Below the pieces are notes generated by a model. That model did no database searches. It worked only from the letters and a program-made list of their open reading frames with translations, and was not told where the DNA came from. A program made the position numbers and the translations under genes. Positions 1 through 8,340 of a stretch of 64,000 nucleotides of DNA are shown in pieces; within the stretch, counting starts at the first letter, position 1; each line of letters starts with the position of its first letter. The stretch comes from an uncultured Pelagibacteraceae bacterium (GTDB lineage: Bacteria > Pseudomonadota > Alphaproteobacteria > Pelagibacterales > Pelagibacteraceae), in the NCBI GenBank assembly GCA_902623495.1, contig CACNTW010000006.1, positions 1 through 64,000 of the forward strand, in the 5' to 3' direction.

Positions 1-168
1 GTTTAAAAATTTATGTATATTTTTTTTTGTTAAATTAATTTTTTTAGAAAAATCTGTATAAATGTCATAACCATTATCAACTTTGTAGATTATCAGTGGC
101 TTATCCGACTGATAAAGTTTTTCTAAATACGGGTTAAATTTAAGTTTATGCGATTTGCGGTCTTTCAA
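1..168 (-). CDS. Partial unknown CDS cut by the left edge
   Basis: Reading the minus strand from 168 to the window edge gives 56 codons without a stop, starting at a possible TTG at 168-166. It overlaps the 3' end of the MFS gene by 23 bases, a coupling style common here. The visible residues are mixed in composition and look coding (for example KPLIIYKVDNGYDIYTDF, then a lysine-rich stretch), not like AT-rich spacer. The codon run stays open through poly-A tracts that would break most frames. I do not recognise the family. The start is uncertain because no ATG is available in frame; the rest of the gene lies left of the window. Confidence 0.5.
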   Translation of the reverse strand, partial: MKDRKSHKLKFNPYLEKLYQSDKPLIIYKVDNGYDIYTDFSKKINLTKKNIHKFLN

Positions 169-1366
169 TTGGCTTCTCTTTTATAGGTAAATGTATCAAA
201 CCAGCAAAAATAGATAATGCGATAGATATGTACCAAGCATAATCAAAATTGCCGTTAAGTTCGTAGAAAACTCCACTCAAATAAGCTCCTAAAAAAGATC
301 CAATTTGATGACTTACAAAAACAATTCCATATAATAATCCGATATACTTAGTTCCAAATACCTTGCCTATTATTCCATTTGTTGGTGGAACTGTTGATAG
401 CCACAACATTCCAAATGTTATTCCAAAGATTACTGAATTAAAAACACTTGGTGGTAGGAATATGAAATAAATAATTGATACTCCTCTTAGTAGATAAATT
501 GCACTTAATAAAATTTTTTGACTGTATCTAGTTGCAAGATATCCACTTGTAATTGTTCCAACCATATTAAAAAGTCCAATTAAAGCCAATACCATCGCTG
601 CACACCAATCTGGTAATCCTTTATCAATCATGTAAGTGGGTATATGAGTTGCTACTAAAGCAATGTGCCAACCGCATACAAAGAAACCTAAAGTAAGATA
701 GATGTAACTTTTATTTGAAAAAGCCTCTTTTAAAGCTTCTCTAGCTGTTTGATTGTTATTTTGATTTGTACCGACAGGTATTTTTGGTGTTGAAACAAAT
801 AATGCTACTATTAATCCTAGACCTAAAAAGAAACAAAAAAATAGCATTGTATTTTCCCACCCATGTTCAACAAGTGAATATCTAGTTATTAATGGTGATA
901 TAAAATATCCAAAAGATCCTGCTGAGGTTACTATTCCTGTTGCTATTGTTCTGCTTGATACTGGGAAATGTTTTGCAACAACTGAAACTGGTATACTAAT
1001 TGCTGTAGAACCCAATCCAACACCAACTAATATTCCAATTGTTATTGTAAAATAATAACCAGTATTAAAACCTGAATAAAATAATAAAATCGCTAATAAA
1101 TAAAAAACAAATCCAATAAAAATTGCAATATTGCCACCATACTTATCCGTAATAATTCCAAACATAGGACTGAAAACACCCCACAATAAGAGCTGTAATC
1201 CCATTGTAAAACCGAACTGTGTTATGGTGATATCTAAATCAGTTGCAAAATCAAAATAAAACATTCCAAAGGTTTGTCTTATTCCTAGCGCAATAATAAC
1301 AACAACAGATGCAGCTATTACAGTAACTAATGCTTTCTTTGTTGGAAAAAATTTGGTGTCATTCAT
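146..1366 (-). CDS. MFS transporter, MCT/oxalate-formate antiporter-like
   Basis: A 406-residue integral membrane protein with about 12 hydrophobic segments. It has the major facilitator signature loop between helices 2 and 3 (FGIITDKYGG, about residues 68-77) and the GIRQTFGMF stretch in helix 1 typical of monocarboxylate-type members. It should move a small organic anion or act as an exporter across the inner membrane; the substrate cannot be read from sequence. Its start overlaps the stop of the upstream cystathionine-lyase-like gene by 4 bases, so the two are probably co-transcribed and translationally coupled. That leaves a link to sulfur amino acid metabolism as an inference only. Confidence 0.8.
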   Translation of the reverse strand: MNDTKFFPTKKALVTVIAASVVVIIALGIRQTFGMFYFDFATDLDITITQFGFTMGLQLLLWGVFSPMFGIITDKYGGNIAIFIGFVFYLLAILLFYSGFNTGYYFTITIGILVGVGLGSTAISIPVSVVAKHFPVSSRTIATGIVTSAGSFGYFISPLITRYSLVEHGWENTMLFFCFFLGLGLIVALFVSTPKIPVGTNQNNNQTAREALKEAFSNKSYIYLTLGFFVCGWHIALVATHIPTYMIDKGLPDWCAAMVLALIGLFNMVGTITSGYLATRYSQKILLSAIYLLRGVSIIYFIFLPPSVFNSVIFGITFGMLWLSTVPPTNGIIGKVFGTKYIGLLYGIVFVSHQIGSFLGAYLSGVFYELNGNFDYAWYISIALSIFAGLIHLPIKEKPIERPQIA

Positions 1367-2541
1367 CTTACAGATTTAATAGCCTGTTTAATGTCAGCAA
1401 TCAAATCATTTGGATCTTCTAAACCAATATGCAATCTTATAATATGTTCGTTATTACTCAGCTTTGTGTAGCTCCTATTACCCAGTGCCAATTTGTCTTG
1501 ATATAAAGCAAGACTTTCAAATCCACCCCAGCTGTAACCATGGGCAAATAATTTTAGTTTATTCAAAAATTTAATTACAGAGTTTTTATTTTTAGAAATA
1601 ATTTTTACACCCATTAACCCAGATGATCCTGAGTAATACTTTTTCCACATTTTGTACTGTTTAATATTTTTTTTAATTGGGTAAAAAACCTCTTTAACTT
1701 TTTTTTGTTTGCTCAAAAAATTAGCTACCTTGATTGTATTTTCTTGATGCTTGTCTAGCCTAATATCTAATGTTCTTAGTCCTCTCATAATTAAATAGGC
1801 ATCATCAGGGCTTAGTCTTAAACCAACTGCTTTTTGACTTAATTCCACTTCTTTAAAAAGTCTTTTTTTAATAGCTAAACTGCCACCCATAACATCTGAA
1901 TGACCAGAATAATATTTTGTCGCTGAAACTATAGACATATCAAAACCTAAGTCTAAAGGCTTGATTAAATAAGGTGTTCCCCAGGTGTTATCAATAGCTG
2001 TATAAATATTCTTATTCTTAGCAAAAGATAATATTTTTTTTAAATCTTGAAATTCAAATGTGTTACTTCCTGGGTTTTCTACAAAAATAAGTTTAGTCTT
2101 ATTTGTAATTTTTTTTTTTAAGTCATCTAAGTTTTTTGGATCATAAAATACTGCTTTAATATTGAATTTTTTTAAATAGTCTTCAGTTAAAAATCTTGTT
2201 GGAGAGTAGACTGAGTCCGTTACAATGATTTCATCACCAGGTCTTACAACACTAATCACTCCAAGAAAAACTGCACCAAATCCTGTTGGAGTTAAATAAA
2301 CTTGATAGGCATTTTCAATTTTTCTTAATAGTTCTTGTAGTGCAAAAGTTGTTGATGTTCCTTTTCTACCATAATCAAAATTTTTGCTTAAGGGATTTTT
2401 TTTATATTTACTTTGTGTTTTCTTTATATCTTGAAGAGTTTTAAATATTATTGTTGAAGCTCTTACTACTGGCGGATTAACTGACTGATTTTGATAATCT
2501 TTTCCCACTTGTTTTAAAAAAGTTTTAACTGAATTAACCAT
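1363..2541 (-). CDS. metC: Cys/Met metabolism PLP enzyme, cystathionine beta-lyase-like
   Basis: A 392-residue PLP-dependent lyase of the Cys/Met metabolism family, full length. The PLP lysine is K209 in SATKYYSGHSDVMGG. The DNTWGTPY stretch about 184-191 carries the aspartate that binds the pyridine nitrogen, and the tyrosine/arginine phosphate-binding region is present near residue 57 (DYGRKGT). Alphaproteobacterial relatives with this motif pattern cleave cystathionine to homocysteine, pyruvate and ammonia in the cytoplasm. A cysteine desulfhydrase or methionine gamma-lyase-like activity cannot be excluded. The downstream MFS gene overlaps it by 4 bases. The start is the ATG at 2541; the spacer before it separates the gene from a small gene on the other strand. 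Confidence 0.75.
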   Translation of the reverse strand: MVNSVKTFLKQVGKDYQNQSVNPPVVRASTIIFKTLQDIKKTQSKYKKNPLSKNFDYGRKGTSTTFALQELLRKIENAYQVYLTPTGFGAVFLGVISVVRPGDEIIVTDSVYSPTRFLTEDYLKKFNIKAVFYDPKNLDDLKKKITNKTKLIFVENPGSNTFEFQDLKKILSFAKNKNIYTAIDNTWGTPYLIKPLDLGFDMSIVSATKYYSGHSDVMGGSLAIKKRLFKEVELSQKAVGLRLSPDDAYLIMRGLRTLDIRLDKHQENTIKVANFLSKQKKVKEVFYPIKKNIKQYKMWKKYYSGSSGLMGVKIISKNKNSVIKFLNKLKLFAHGYSWGGFESLALYQDKLALGNRSYTKLSNNEHIIRLHIGLEDPNDLIADIKQAIKSVR

Positions 2542-2616
2542 AAAAAAATTGATTAGTTATATTGACAATGCTATATCCCTCAAATAAGTCAATAAAATTG
2601 TAAAACTAAGGAGATT

Positions 2617-2700
2617 ATGGGATACCCTAAAAAGCATAGAGGCCGAAGAAAAATGGGCTCTAAAAAAAGAAGAGCAAGAAAAAAGAATAAGAAGAAGTAA
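2617..2700 (+). CDS. 27-residue highly basic peptide, mS38/COX24-like candidate
   Basis: A small gene with a strong ribosome binding site (AAGGAG at 2608-2613, four bases before... an ATG at 2617) and a 27-residue product, MGYPKKHRGRRKMGSKKRR followed by ARKKNKKK. About two thirds of residues are Lys or Arg, so it almost certainly binds RNA. The core RRKMGSKKRRARKK resembles the very short basic tail shared by mitochondrial mS38 (AURKAIP1/COX24 domain) and some tiny bacterial ribosome-associated proteins. That likeness is a guess from memory, not an alignment. It stands alone, convergent with mnmA 6 bases downstream. The strong Shine-Dalgarno and perfectly placed stop argue that it is translated. 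Confidence 0.65.
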   Translation: MGYPKKHRGRRKMGSKKRRARKKNKKK

Positions 2701-2706
2701 AATTAA

Positions 2707-3825
2707 TTATTCTTTAATCCAACCACCACCAAGAACTTTGTGACCATATTGGTCTTTTTTATAAAAGACACATGCTTGTCCAGGTGAAATACCATCTTCA
2801 GAATTATCTAAATTTACCTCAGCATCATTCTCGTTTATAAAATTTACATTGGCGCTTAATAACTTTCCTGTAGACCTAACTTTGACTAATATATTTTCGT
2901 TTAATTCGTTTTTATCGGATAATAAATTAATATTTTTTAAATTAATTTTCTTTTTTCCCAGATGTTCTCTTCCTCCAACAATTATTTCATTATTTTCTGC
3001 ATCAATTTTAATTACATATAATGCTTCTTTGTCAGCTACTTTAATTCCTTTTCTTTGACCAATAGTAAAATTTATAATTCCATCATGAACACCTATTACT
3101 TCACCATTTAGATTTTTAATGTTACCTTTTTTTAAAGAGTCTGGCTTAAACTTTTTTATTACTGATGAATAGTCTCCGTTAGGAACAAAACATATATCTT
3201 GACTATCTGGCTTATCTGCAACATTTAAATTTAGTTTTTTAGCAATTTCTCTAGTTTCATTTTTTAACATTCCACCTAATGGAAATCGTAAATAATTTAA
3301 TTGCTCTCTTGTAGTATTAAATAGAAAATAACTTTGATCTCTATTTTCATCTACTGCTCTATACATATTATTTTTTTCATTTATTGTTATATTTTTTACA
3401 TAATGACCTGTAATCAAAGCATCGGCATTTAAATCTTTAGCAACTTCATACAAATCTTTAAATTTGACAGTTTGATTACACTGTACGCATGGTATTGGAG
3501 TTTCTCCTTTTAAGTAACTTTCTACAAAATTATCAATAACACCTTGCTTAAATTTATCCTGGTAATAAAGAATTTTATGATCAATATCTAATTTATGAGC
3601 AACTCTTTTTGCATCTATAACATCTTGGCCTGAGCAACATACTTTTGATTTAACAACTTCTTTACTATCGTTGTATAGTTTTAATGTTATGCCGGTAACA
3701 TTATATCCTTGCATTTTCATCAAACCTGCAACTGTAGATGAGTCTACACCACCAGACATAGCTACAATTACTTTTGTATCAGACGGTTTCTTATCTAATC
3801 CAATTGAGTTTAACTCTAAATTCAT
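2707..3825 (-). CDS. mnmA: tRNA-specific 2-thiouridylase MnmA
   Basis: A 372-residue cytoplasmic enzyme that inserts sulfur at C2 of wobble U34 in tRNA-Lys, -Glu and -Gln, using ATP and a persulfide relay. The PP-loop ATP site is SGGVDSS at residues 24-30. The catalytic cysteines sit in PCVQCN (C116) and DSQDICF (C212). The FTIGQRKG stretch, the middle domain and a C-terminal beta-barrel (ending SPGQACVFY and [10 protein letters not shown]) complete the usual domain order and length. The start ATG at 3825 lies 41 bases from the divergent DUF3553 gene, so the two share a short promoter interval. Confidence 0.95.
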   Translation of the reverse strand: MNLELNSIGLDKKPSDTKVIVAMSGGVDSSTVAGLMKMQGYNVTGITLKLYNDSKEVVKSKVCCSGQDVIDAKRVAHKLDIDHKILYYQDKFKQGVIDNFVESYLKGETPIPCVQCNQTVKFKDLYEVAKDLNADALITGHYVKNITINEKNNMYRAVDENRDQSYFLFNTTREQLNYLRFPLGGMLKNETREIAKKLNLNVADKPDSQDICFVPNGDYSSVIKKFKPDSLKKGNIKNLNGEVIGVHDGIINFTIGQRKGIKVADKEALYVIKIDAENNEIIVGGREHLGKKKINLKNINLLSDKNELNENILVKVRSTGKLLSANVNFINENDAEVNLDNSEDGISPGQACVFYKKDQYGHKVLGGGWIKE

Positions 3826-3866
3826 GTGGTGGTATTTACACTCATTTATATTATAAGTAAAATCAA

Positions 3867-4034
3867 ATGATTTTAGATTTTGAACCAGGTGATAAAGTTA
3901 TAAATCCTAATAATAAAGATTGGGGAATAGGACAAGTACAGTCAATTATTAAAGAAAAAGTAACTGTGAATTTCGAAAATGTAGGAAAAAAAGTTATCAA
4001 TGCTAAAAATATAGAATTAGAAAAGTTAGAATAA
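3867..4034 (+). CDS. DUF3553 family protein
   Basis: A 55-residue protein that fits the DUF3553 pattern: an N-terminal [20 protein letters not shown], then [18 protein letters not shown]. In the family the signature is a Pro-Gly-Asp turn, an Asp-Trp-Gly-x-Gly-Gln-Val core and a Val-Asn-Phe strand, making a small beta-rich SH3/CarD-like fold. Function is not known; CarD-like folds suggest a nucleic acid or polymerase contact, which is inference. The stop codon TAA (4032-4034) is followed at once by the ATG of the cysQ-like gene (4035), so they form one operon. Confidence 0.8.
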   Translation: MILDFEPGDKVINPNNKDWGIGQVQSIIKEKVTVNFENVGKKVINAKNIELEKLE

Positions 4035-4805
4035 ATGAAACAAATCGAAATAAAGGCAGCTATTGAAAATCTCATTGACACTTTTTTATACGCAGGAAAA
4101 GTTTCAATAGAATTAAGAAAAAAAGGCTTAATAAAAGAAATTAAGGAAGATAACACACCTGTTAGCAATGGTGATCTTGAAGTTAATAGAATTTTAACTG
4201 AAAAAATAAATAACTTAACTCCTCAAATACCGATTGTATCAGAAGAAACTAGTCATAATAAATCCAAGAAAGATTTAAAAAATTTTTGGCTAATAGATCC
4301 AATTGATGGCACTTATGATTATATTAATGATCTTGACGAATTTACTCTAAATGCTGGTTTAATAATTAATAATCGAGCAGTAGCAGGTATAATATATGCA
4401 CCCGCTAAAAATAGATTATTTTATTCTTATGAGAAAGGTTGTTCATTTGAAATAATTAACGATAAAAGTATAAAATTAGACTGTTCAAAAATTTCAAGTA
4501 ATAAACTCAAGTTTGTATCATATTCGAATAAATTGAAACCTGAAATTAATAAAATTTATCAAACAATGAATGTTAGCGAATTTAAAAGGATGAAAAGTTC
4601 TTTAAAATTTTGTGTAATAGCTTCAAATGAATACGATGGTTATGTTGCAGAGCCTAGAGCATGTGAATGGGATATAGCAGCTGGGCATGCTATTCTTGAA
4701 AATGCAGGGGGTATAGTTACAGATTTTGAGGGAAATGAAATACTTTACGGAAAAGAAAATTTTAAAAATCCTAGTATAATTTTGAAAAGAAATAAAAATA
4801 TATAA
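4035..4805 (+). CDS. cysQ: Inositol monophosphatase family, CysQ-like
   Basis: A 256-residue Mg-dependent, Li-sensitive-type phosphatase of the inositol monophosphatase superfamily. Metal ligands are visible: EE at 70-71, DPIDGT at 88-93 and WD at 212-213. The residues around the active site (TPVSNGD at 41-47, LIDPIDGT) fit CysQ, the 3'(2'),5'-bisphosphate nucleotidase that clears PAP, although CysQ usually continues as DGTKEF while this protein reads DGTYDY. Histidinol phosphatase or IMPase is a possible alternative. It lies directly after DUF3553 with no spacer, and its stop overlaps the start of a small membrane protein gene (TAATG). Confidence 0.75.
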   Translation: MKQIEIKAAIENLIDTFLYAGKVSIELRKKGLIKEIKEDNTPVSNGDLEVNRILTEKINNLTPQIPIVSEETSHNKSKKDLKNFWLIDPIDGTYDYINDLDEFTLNAGLIINNRAVAGIIYAPAKNRLFYSYEKGCSFEIINDKSIKLDCSKISSNKLKFVSYSNKLKPEINKIYQTMNVSEFKRMKSSLKFCVIASNEYDGYVAEPRACEWDIAAGHAILENAGGIVTDFEGNEILYGKENFKNPSIILKRNKNI

Positions 4806-4954
4806 TGAGTGAACAATTAAGAATAATATTAATTATAATAGTTTCTGTATCAATTTTTGGATTAATAGTATTTGTGATGGTAAAAAACTATATCAAAAGC
4901 AAAATTCAGTATTATTTAGAAGAAAAGAACAAAAAGTCTAAAGAAGATTTATAA
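4805..4954 (+). CDS. 49-residue single-pass membrane protein
   Basis: The ATG at 4805 shares a base with the stop of the cysQ-like gene (TAATG), and a 49-residue frame follows. It has a short polar N-terminus, one strong hydrophobic helix (LRIILIIIVSVSIFGLIVFV, about residues 5-24) and a charged, lysine-rich tail. This is the layout of a small N-out, C-in anchor protein. No family was recognised. Its last 17 bases overlap the 3' end of recX on the opposite strand. Tight coupling to the upstream gene is the main evidence that it is real. Confidence 0.55.
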   Translation: MSEQLRIILIIIVSVSIFGLIVFVMVKNYIKSKIQYYLEEKNKKSKEDL

Positions 4955-5501
4955 TTTTCAAATATTCCTCTTTATCTAGTTCCATTACTCTTCTGGAAAC
5001 CTCAAAATCAAATCCAGATCTTGCTAATATACCAATATCTTTTTTATAGAATAAAGGTCTATTATCTTCAGTTCTTGAAGGACCAATTCTTTTTTTTTTA
5101 CAAACTTTTATGGCTGAAAAAAAATCTTGATCTTCATTATTTTCATTAATTTGTTCAATTGTATTTTTTATGTATTTTTCTCCAACTCCTTTGCTTATTA
5201 AATAATTTCTAATCTTATTTATTGATGAACCTCTTTGGATTAGACTTTTCGCTTTTGTTTCTGAATAAAATTTATCATTTATAAATTTAGACTTTTCTAA
5301 ATCTTCAGCTACAATCTCGATTAGATCTGAAATATTGCTTCTTTTAACGTTATCAACTTTAGATCTTAAATATTTCTTTAAAAGATATGTTTTTAGCTGT
5401 TGTTTTGATGGTGCAAATTTTTCTACATAATTAAGTGCAAAGTTGCGCATTTCATCAATTGTCGCTTCTAAGTTTTTTTTTTTATTTTTTATAGGAATCA
5501 T
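4938..5501 (-). CDS. recX: Regulatory protein RecX
   Basis: A 187-residue member of the RecX family, which binds RecA filaments and dampens recombinase activity. The protein shows the family's repeated three-helix units, including KFINDKFYSE with its partner QRGSSINKIRNYLISKGV, and the terminal unit LARSGFDFEVSRRV. The ATG at 5501 is preferred over a TTG 39 bases upstream, because the extra residues are not family-like and would overlap the divergent membrane protein gene at 5529. recA is not in the window. The 3' end overlaps the small membrane protein gene by 17 bases. Confidence 0.8.
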   Translation of the reverse strand: MIPIKNKKKNLEATIDEMRNFALNYVEKFAPSKQQLKTYLLKKYLRSKVDNVKRSNISDLIEIVAEDLEKSKFINDKFYSETKAKSLIQRGSSINKIRNYLISKGVGEKYIKNTIEQINENNEDQDFFSAIKVCKKKRIGPSRTEDNRPLFYKKDIGILARSGFDFEVSRRVMELDKEEYLKIINLL

Positions 5502-5528
5502 TATTGCATTTAATATAATATAACCCTG

Positions 5529-6002
5529 ATGATTGAACAAATATCTGCATTTTTTACAGTAGAAATGATCTATATGTGGTTGAATATAGGTGTAATACCT
5601 TTTTGGTTAATGCTTATTATTTTTCCACAAACTAAAGTTTGTGGTTTATTTGTTACATCAATAATTCCAACATTTATTTTGGCAAGTGTTTATGTTTATC
5701 TATTATATATATTCTTTTTTGCCGGATATGATTTTGATAAAAACTTTATTTTGTATTTAAGTTTTTATGATCTAGCTGAGCTCTTTGAGAATAATGAGTT
5801 TTTAATTTTATTTTGGACACACTTCTTAGCTATAAATTTATTTTGTGGATCTTGGATTGTTAGAGATAGCCAAAGATTTTATATGTCAAAAATTCTAGTC
5901 TTTTTTCCTTTAATAATTACTTATTTTATTGGTCCTTTAGGATTATTTATATACTGGGTAATAAGAATTTTTTTCGCAAAGAGAATAAGTTTGTTTGATT
6001 AA
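5529..6002 (+). CDS. ABA4-like (DUF4281) membrane protein
   Basis: A 157-residue protein with four hydrophobic helices. It matches the DUF4281/ABA4-like family: an N-terminal helix ending PFWLMLIIFPQT, a phenylalanine-rich loop with the LAELFENNEFLILFWTHFLA stretch, and the conserved WIVRDSQ and FIGPLGLFIYW segments near the C-terminus. The plant homologue ABA4 is linked to neoxanthin formation. Bacterial members have no settled function, so a carotenoid link is only a possibility. The gene is 27 bases from recX on the other strand and convergent with the rhodanese gene two bases downstream. Confidence 0.75.
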   Translation: MIEQISAFFTVEMIYMWLNIGVIPFWLMLIIFPQTKVCGLFVTSIIPTFILASVYVYLLYIFFFAGYDFDKNFILYLSFYDLAELFENNEFLILFWTHFLAINLFCGSWIVRDSQRFYMSKILVFFPLIITYFIGPLGLFIYWVIRIFFAKRISLFD

Positions 6003-6004
6003 TA

Positions 6005-6391
6005 TTATTTATTTACTTTAAATCCGCTGCTTTTCATTTGAGAAAAGCCGCCATCTATATGTGAAATTTTTTCAAACCCCATATCTTTCAATGATTTTGT
6101 AGCTAGTGCAGATCTTAATCCACCTGCACAAAATAAAACCATCTCTTTGTTCATGTCTATCTTGCCTTCTTTAAAGTAAGGACTATCTGGATCCATCCAA
6201 AACTCTAACATTCCTCTAGGAATGTGATGAGAATTTTCTATTCTTCCCATTTTCTCAAGTTCTCGAATATCTCTTATGTCAATTAAGTTGCATTTATCAC
6301 TGTTTACCATTTCTAATGCTTCAGCTGGGGAAAGTGTATTGATTTCTGTCAAAGCTTCTGCGACCAATGTTTGTGCTGATTTAATACTCAT
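6005..6391 (-). CDS. Rhodanese-like sulfurtransferase
   Basis: A single-domain 128-residue rhodanese. The active-site loop is CAGGLRS with the persulfide-carrying cysteine at C88. The CH2A-like stretch is NLIDIRDIRELEKMGRI (35-51), and an LxxDGGFSxM C-terminal motif is present. It would carry or transfer sulfane sulfur in the cytoplasm, possibly in sulfide/persulfide handling with the ETHE1-like protein encoded at 47.7 kb, though they are far apart. The MLEFWMDPDSPYF insertion is typical of a common marine alphaproteobacterial subgroup. Convergent with the preceding gene and divergent from the peroxiredoxin gene. Confidence 0.85.
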   Translation of the reverse strand: MSIKSAQTLVAEALTEINTLSPAEALEMVNSDKCNLIDIRDIRELEKMGRIENSHHIPRGMLEFWMDPDSPYFKEGKIDMNKEMVLFCAGGLRSALATKSLKDMGFEKISHIDGGFSQMKSSGFKVNK

Positions 6392-6434
6392 AAAGGTTTA
6401 ATACATCATTATAAAATTTAATCTATGAAAAAAT

Positions 6435-6884
6435 ATGCCAAATAAAGCTCCTAATTTCAAAATCCCATCAACCAATTCAAAACTTTTAGAGTTAAAGAAA
6501 ATCAAAAGTAAATATAAAGTTTTATATTTCTATCCAAAAGATAATACACCAGGCTGCACAATTGAAACAAAAGACTTCAATTCTCTACTTTCACAATTTA
6601 AAAAACTAGACTGTGAAGTTATTGGTATTTCTAAAGATAGTATGGAAAGTCATGAAAAATTTAGAGATAAATTTAAAATTAAATTTGATTTGGTAGCAGA
6701 CGTTAAGAAAGAAGCGATTAAAGCTTACAAAGTTTGGGGTAAAAAAAAATTCATGGGTAGAGAATTTATGGGATTAATAAGAAGTACATTTTTATTAAAA
6801 GATGACAAAATTATTAAAGAGTGGCGTTCAGTAAAAGTTAAAGACCACGCAAAAGAAGTGTTAGAATTTTTAAAAACAGTTTAA
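6435..6884 (+). CDS. bcp: Peroxiredoxin, BCP/PrxQ type
   Basis: A 149-residue thiol peroxidase that reduces hydrogen peroxide and alkyl hydroperoxides. The peroxidatic cysteine is C41 in YPKDNTPGCTIET, with the conserved proline and threonine and the later arginine in IRSTFLL. The cysteine normally five residues after it in E. coli-type BCP is absent here (K46); the only other visible cysteine is C60 (LDCEVIGI). The enzyme may therefore use a different resolving partner or run as a 1-Cys enzyme. The start ATG at 6435 is preferred to an earlier out-of-frame ATG at 6425. A terminator follows within 10 bases. Confidence 0.88.
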   Translation: MPNKAPNFKIPSTNSKLLELKKIKSKYKVLYFYPKDNTPGCTIETKDFNSLLSQFKKLDCEVIGISKDSMESHEKFRDKFKIKFDLVADVKKEAIKAYKVWGKKKFMGREFMGLIRSTFLLKDDKIIKEWRSVKVKDHAKEVLEFLKTV

Positions 6885-6890
6885 TAAAAA

Positions 6891-6914
6891 AAGGCCCCAT
6901 TTACGGGGCCTTTT
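6891..6914. terminator. Bidirectional intrinsic terminator (bcp / amtB)
   Basis: AAGGCCCC (6891-6898) and GGGGCCTT (6905-6912) form a GC-rich stem with a six-base loop. A run of A precedes and a run of T follows, so the hairpin works for transcripts from both strands. It lies between the convergent bcp and amtB genes. Confidence 0.9.
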
Positions 6915-6942
6915 TAGTTTAACTTAAGGGAGGGAGTTAAAT

Positions 6943-8244
6943 TTAGTCTCTTATAGCGTAAGCTATTACACCAGTTTCAGTTACGTCTGTACCTTTCAGT
7001 TCAGCCTCTTTACTTAATCTGATACCCATAGTGTTTTTCATAATTGCCCATACAATGTATGATACTACAAAAACAAATGCGTTGATCGAGATTACACCGA
7101 TTAACTGTGCACTAAAATTTGCGTCAGAGTTTGTTAGTGGAACAGCTAATGTTCCCCAAACTCCAGCAAATAAGTGAGCTGGTATTGCACCAACAACATC
7201 GTCAATCTTAAATGAGAATAATAGTTTTGTTCCAAACACTACTATCAATCCACCGATTGCACCGATGAATATTGCTGCAATAGGTGCTGGCGCTAATGGT
7301 TCAGCAGTAATTGCTACTAATCCACCAATTGCACCATTAAGCATTTGAACAACGTCAGTTTTTCCAGCCAGTAATCTGGTAATAACTGCTGCTGCTAAAA
7401 CACCACCGCACGCTGCTAAGTTTGTATTTATAAATATATTAGATACAGCTACTGCATCATCAAATGATCCCATAGCAAGCTGTGAACCACCGTTGAAACC
7501 AAACCAACCTAACCATAAAATGAATACTCCAACAGTTACCAAAGGTATAGAAGAAGCAGCAAATGGTCTCATAGGTTTAGCTGCACCTGATTTATCAAAT
7601 CTTCCTGTTCTCGCACCTAACAACATAGCTCCTGCTAATGCTGCAGCACCACCAGTTGAGTGTACAAGAGTTGAACCAGCAAAATCAGAGAAACCTAAAG
7701 CGGCTAACCAGCCACCACCCCATTGCCATCCCATGACAATTGGATAAATGATTCCTGATAAAATTGCTGCAAATAAGAAGAAAGGCCATAATTTAATTCT
7801 TTCTGCTAACGTACCAGATACGATTGATACTGTTGTTGCACAGAACACCATTTGGAAATACCAATCCGATCCATCTGCATATCCTGTATCAACAGCACTT
7901 GCATCAGACCATGGAGTGAATGTTCCTATATAGCCACCTTCTGGAATTCCATATGCTAGATTATATCCGACCATCCAGAACATAATTCCAGCGATAGAAA
8001 ACAATCCAATATTTTTTGCACAAATTACAGATACACTTTTAGAAGTTACCATTCCTGATTCTAGCATTGCGAATCCGCAAGCCATAAACATGACAAGAAA
8101 ACCACAAACTAAAAAAAGAAAAGTATTAAAGATAAATCCAACTTCTGCAGAGACTGTAGATTCGGCGTAACCTACACTTGTCATGTTCAGTAAGAAAAAC
8201 AAACTTACTAAAGGACCGACAAGTTTTTTTAAATGTTTAGTCAT
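6943..8244 (-). CDS. amtB: Ammonium transporter
   Basis: A 433-residue Amt/Rh channel for ammonium uptake in the inner membrane. A cleavable signal peptide is likely (residues 1-27, ending VGYA-ES), as in other Amt proteins, followed by eleven helices. The twin pore histidines are in STLVHSTGG and PAHLFAGVWG, and the family stretches WMVGYNLAYG and GWFGFNGGS are present. No glnK gene lies next to it, unlike the common glnK-amtB pair. The RBS GGAGG stands just before the ATG. A 15-base inverted repeat about 80-90 bases upstream could be a nitrogen-response site. Confidence 0.95.
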   Translation of the reverse strand: MTKHLKKLVGPLVSLFFLLNMTSVGYAESTVSAEVGFIFNTFLFLVCGFLVMFMACGFAMLESGMVTSKSVSVICAKNIGLFSIAGIMFWMVGYNLAYGIPEGGYIGTFTPWSDASAVDTGYADGSDWYFQMVFCATTVSIVSGTLAERIKLWPFFLFAAILSGIIYPIVMGWQWGGGWLAALGFSDFAGSTLVHSTGGAAALAGAMLLGARTGRFDKSGAAKPMRPFAASSIPLVTVGVFILWLGWFGFNGGSQLAMGSFDDAVAVSNIFINTNLAACGGVLAAAVITRLLAGKTDVVQMLNGAIGGLVAITAEPLAPAPIAAIFIGAIGGLIVVFGTKLLFSFKIDDVVGAIPAHLFAGVWGTLAVPLTNSDANFSAQLIGVISINAFVFVVSYIVWAIMKNTMGIRLSKEAELKGTDVTETGVIAYAIRD

Positions 8245-8320
8245 TTAACCTCCAATGTTAAAAAGATGTTCTTATAATTTTAAAATAAATAAAAACTAAT
8301 GATTGTTCTTAAAAATAGGT

Positions 8321-8335
8321 ATGCAGTTTTTGCAT
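8321..8335. promoter_or_regulatory. Inverted repeat upstream of amtB
   Basis: ATGCA-N5-TGCAT is a perfect 5-5-5 palindrome, centred about 84 bases upstream of the amtB start and inside the hup/amtB intergenic interval. Position and symmetry fit a dimeric regulator site such as one read by an NtrX- or GntR-like protein. No consensus was matched and the arms are short. Confidence 0.3.
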
Positions 8336-8340
8336 GTAGA

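Noticed and set aside
7493-7933. Open frames on the plus strand opposite amtB
   Set aside because: They are proline/alanine/asparagine-rich mirror frames of a conserved transporter gene and have no RBS or family features.
8245-8340. Sigma-54 type promoter before amtB
   Set aside because: No TGGCAC-N5-TTGC pattern was found on the minus strand.
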